The notes beneath the pieces are model-generated. The model saw only the letters and a list, made by a program, of their open reading frames with translations. It was not told where the DNA came from and ran no database searches. The position numbers were made by a program, and so were the translations under genes. This document shows positions 62,494 through 64,000 of a DNA stretch of 64,000 nt, one piece after another. The first letter of the stretch is position 1; each line of letters starts with the position of its first letter. The DNA comes from Theobroma cacao (Eukaryota > Streptophyta > Magnoliopsida > Malvales > Malvaceae): contig NC_030859.1 in assembly GCF_000208745.1 (NCBI RefSeq), forward strand, positions 1,735,367 to 1,799,366. Reading direction: 5' to 3'.

Positions 62494-62637
62494 ATGGCCA
62501 CCAGAATCGACGGCGATTTATCCCGAAACATCGCCCGCGACCCGACCCGAATACCCAATCACTCACTCTTTCTTAGCATCCTCAGTCCTCGCTCCAGTCC
62601 GGGTCAGTCCAAGAACACTTTCCATCTATTTGTTTAG
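62494..62637 (+). other. Possible short upstream ORF in the FKBP20-1 leader
   Basis: An ATG at 62494 opens 47 codons (MATRIDGDLSRNIARDPTRI..., rich in Arg, Ser and Pro) ending at TAG 62635-62637. The region has higher GC than its surroundings and lies where the FKBP20-1 leader exon is expected. It may be an upstream ORF or chance. No homology is recognised. Confidence 0.25.
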
Positions 62638-62864
62638 TTAAAATTTTCATGCTCTGAATTTCTTTTAAAGCCCTAGGGTTTTTAAGCCACTGTAATTAGA
62701 TTAGAAGGAAATTCGAGGAATTGGGTTTCCTTGGGTTTTATGGTTTTACTTTTTTTTTTAATTATGATTTATGAGAGAAATTGTAGGAGAAAAGATCCCT
62801 TTTATGTAAAATGATAGTATGATATTCATATTTCCCATTTGGGGAAATTCTTGGGGATAATTTG

Positions 62865-62890
62865 GGCGGGGGGGGGGGGCGGGGGGGGGA
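62865..62890. repeat. G-rich run
   Basis: G runs broken by single C bases, within the presumed 5'-UTR intron of FKBP20-1. This is low complexity, so its length is uncertain. Confidence 0.8.
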
Positions 62891-63432
62891 AGGAAACAGG
62901 GGTAGAAGGGTGTAGGGTTTTACTATTTATCCCTAATTTTGAGAGAAATGGTAAGGAAAAGAGTTAAATTGTAAGTTTGAATTGGTTGTTGTAAAATTTT
63001 TGCCAATTTTGGTGTCAAATTTGGTTACCATGGCAAGGTATGATCCGTGTATCTGACTTTGGGTTGCACGAGAAGGGCAGTGATTGTTGTTGTAATGTTT
63101 TATCAACATGTTTGTTTTTTGTGAACATGCAAGAATGGTAAAGCTTTTGGGGATTGAGGGGGTCTTGTATTGGATTTGAGTTGCTTTTACCTTATTTTTA
63201 TGTCTTGAACAAACTTTTTGACAAGTTCTCTTAATTGCTTTACCTTTCTGTCTTTTGTGGTTCGCCTTGTTGTTCATTGTCTAAAGGTATAGCATGAGCT
63301 AATGTATGCATGTGGGTTAGTTTATTGTCTAAATCACTGAACTTATGTTGATAAGGTTCTAAAAATTCAAAAAAAAATTTTCCATATCTGGTGTTTCTCT
63401 CGCTTGATCAGGTTTTTAATAGTCTAGACACC

Positions 63433-63992
63433 ATGGATGATGTAATTGATTTGACTGGCGATGGAGGTGTTGTTAAGAAGATCATAACTCGAGCCAAAGC
63501 TGGTGCTCTTGCTCCTTCTGAGGACCTTCCTATGGTTGATGGTATGCACTTGTCGCATGCAGACTTTTATTCATTTGCTATGAGATAGCTTGAAGCTTTT
63601 TTCCTTTTTATCTTTATTCGTTCTATGTAGTCTAAATATATAAATGAGCACTCACCATAGATTCCTGATTTGTAAAATTTGCTTGTTTGGTCTTGAACAG
63701 TTCATTATGAAGGTACTCTTGCTGAAACTGGTGAAGTTTTTGATACTACACATGAAGATAACTCTGTTTTCTCCTTTGAGCTTGGGAAGGGCACAGTTAT
63801 TCAGGCTTGGGACATAGCATTGAAAACCATGAAGGTCAAATATGCTTTCTTCCTGCAGTTTTTTTAAGTGATTTAGATTTCCATTACATATCTTTTTTAA
63901 CTTTTTTGACAGGTTGGCGAAGTTGCAAAAATAACTTGCAAGCCAGAGTATGCCTATGGAAGTGCAGGCTCTCCACCTGATATCCCACCTAA
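63433..63992 (+). CDS. FKBP20-1: FKBP-type peptidyl-prolyl isomerase FKBP20-1 (partial, 5' part)
   Basis: The window contains exons 63433-63541, 63701-63834 and 63913-63992; a donor (CCTAA|GTATGT) follows at 63993 and the rest lies beyond the window. The protein begins [20 protein letters not shown]. It continues with the FKBP fold: [20 protein letters not shown], then [20 protein letters not shown], then [19 protein letters not shown], then SPPDIPP. The last segment is the classic AYG...IPP hairpin near the active site. FKBPs isomerise Xaa-Pro bonds. FKBP20-1 is a nuclear member; the full protein normally adds a lysine-rich tail that is not visible here. The start codon lies 21 bases after an acceptor (CAG ending 63411), implying a spliced 5' UTR. 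It matches Arabidopsis At3g55520 as I recall it. Confidence 0.93.
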
Positions 63993-64000
63993 GTATGTGT

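Noticed and set aside
1..64000. CRISPR array, prokaryotic operon, plasmid or phage content
   Set aside because: No regularly spaced direct repeats with unique spacers and no prokaryotic gene signatures. All genes are split or plant-specific.

Overview
This is nuclear DNA of a flowering plant, most likely a eudicot. It is AT-rich, its genes are split by GT-AG introns, and every recognisable protein belongs to a plant or general eukaryotic family. I found no prokaryotic, viral or organellar gene and no intact transposon reading frame. Gene models below were spliced by hand: exon boundaries were chosen so that phase, splice sites and family conservation all agree. Arabidopsis locus numbers are from memory.

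Left part (1-34.8 kb). About 9 kb without genes holds a decayed tRNA-Glu copy (2576-2647) and a TA/GA microsatellite containing an N. Then come a TBP1/TRP-type telomere-repeat binding protein (+, 10132-13514, 9 coding exons, 699 aa); a GRAS regulator of the SCL14/LISCL group (+, 19745-21958, one coding exon); an FtsJ/RlmE-type rRNA 2'-O-methyltransferase (+, 24576-26183, 6 exons, 230 aa); a CDH1/FIZZY-RELATED APC/C activator of the CCS52B/FZR3 type (-, 26965-29509, 10 exons, 485 aa); and ARP5, the INO80-complex actin-related protein (-, 30225-34528, 12 exons, 725 aa). An intact tRNA-Phe(GAA) lies just beyond the ARP5 start (+, 34696-34768).

Middle (34.8-46 kb). Directly after the tRNA is an AT-rich repeat tract, then a 379-bp tandem duplication, then a short SIAMESE-related CDK inhibitor gene (+, 36726-36926). 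About 9 kb without recognisable genes follows.

Right part (46-64 kb). A clear MIR172 hairpin (+, about 46540-46690) is not visible as an open reading frame. After about 10 kb of non-coding DNA comes a ROTUNDIFOLIA-like/DVL micropeptide gene (+, 57399-57671). The window ends inside an FKBP20-1-type peptidyl-prolyl isomerase gene (+, from 63433).

How the genes relate. They are independent transcription units, but several concern chromosomes and the cell cycle: a telomere binder, an APC/C activator, an INO80 subunit and a CDK inhibitor. Gene order carries information. MIR172, RTFL/DVL and FKBP20-1 match the order I recall around Arabidopsis At3g55512-At3g55520. TBP1, FtsJ methyltransferase and FZR3 match At5g13820-At5g13840, with a GRAS gene between, as seen next to the TRP paralogues elsewhere in Arabidopsis. 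The most useful additions to a plain ORF annotation are the MIR172 locus, M-phase promoter elements upstream of CCS52B, the tRNA-Glu remnant, the duplicated AT-rich blocks, and clusters of TGGGCY promoter elements with no obvious gene.
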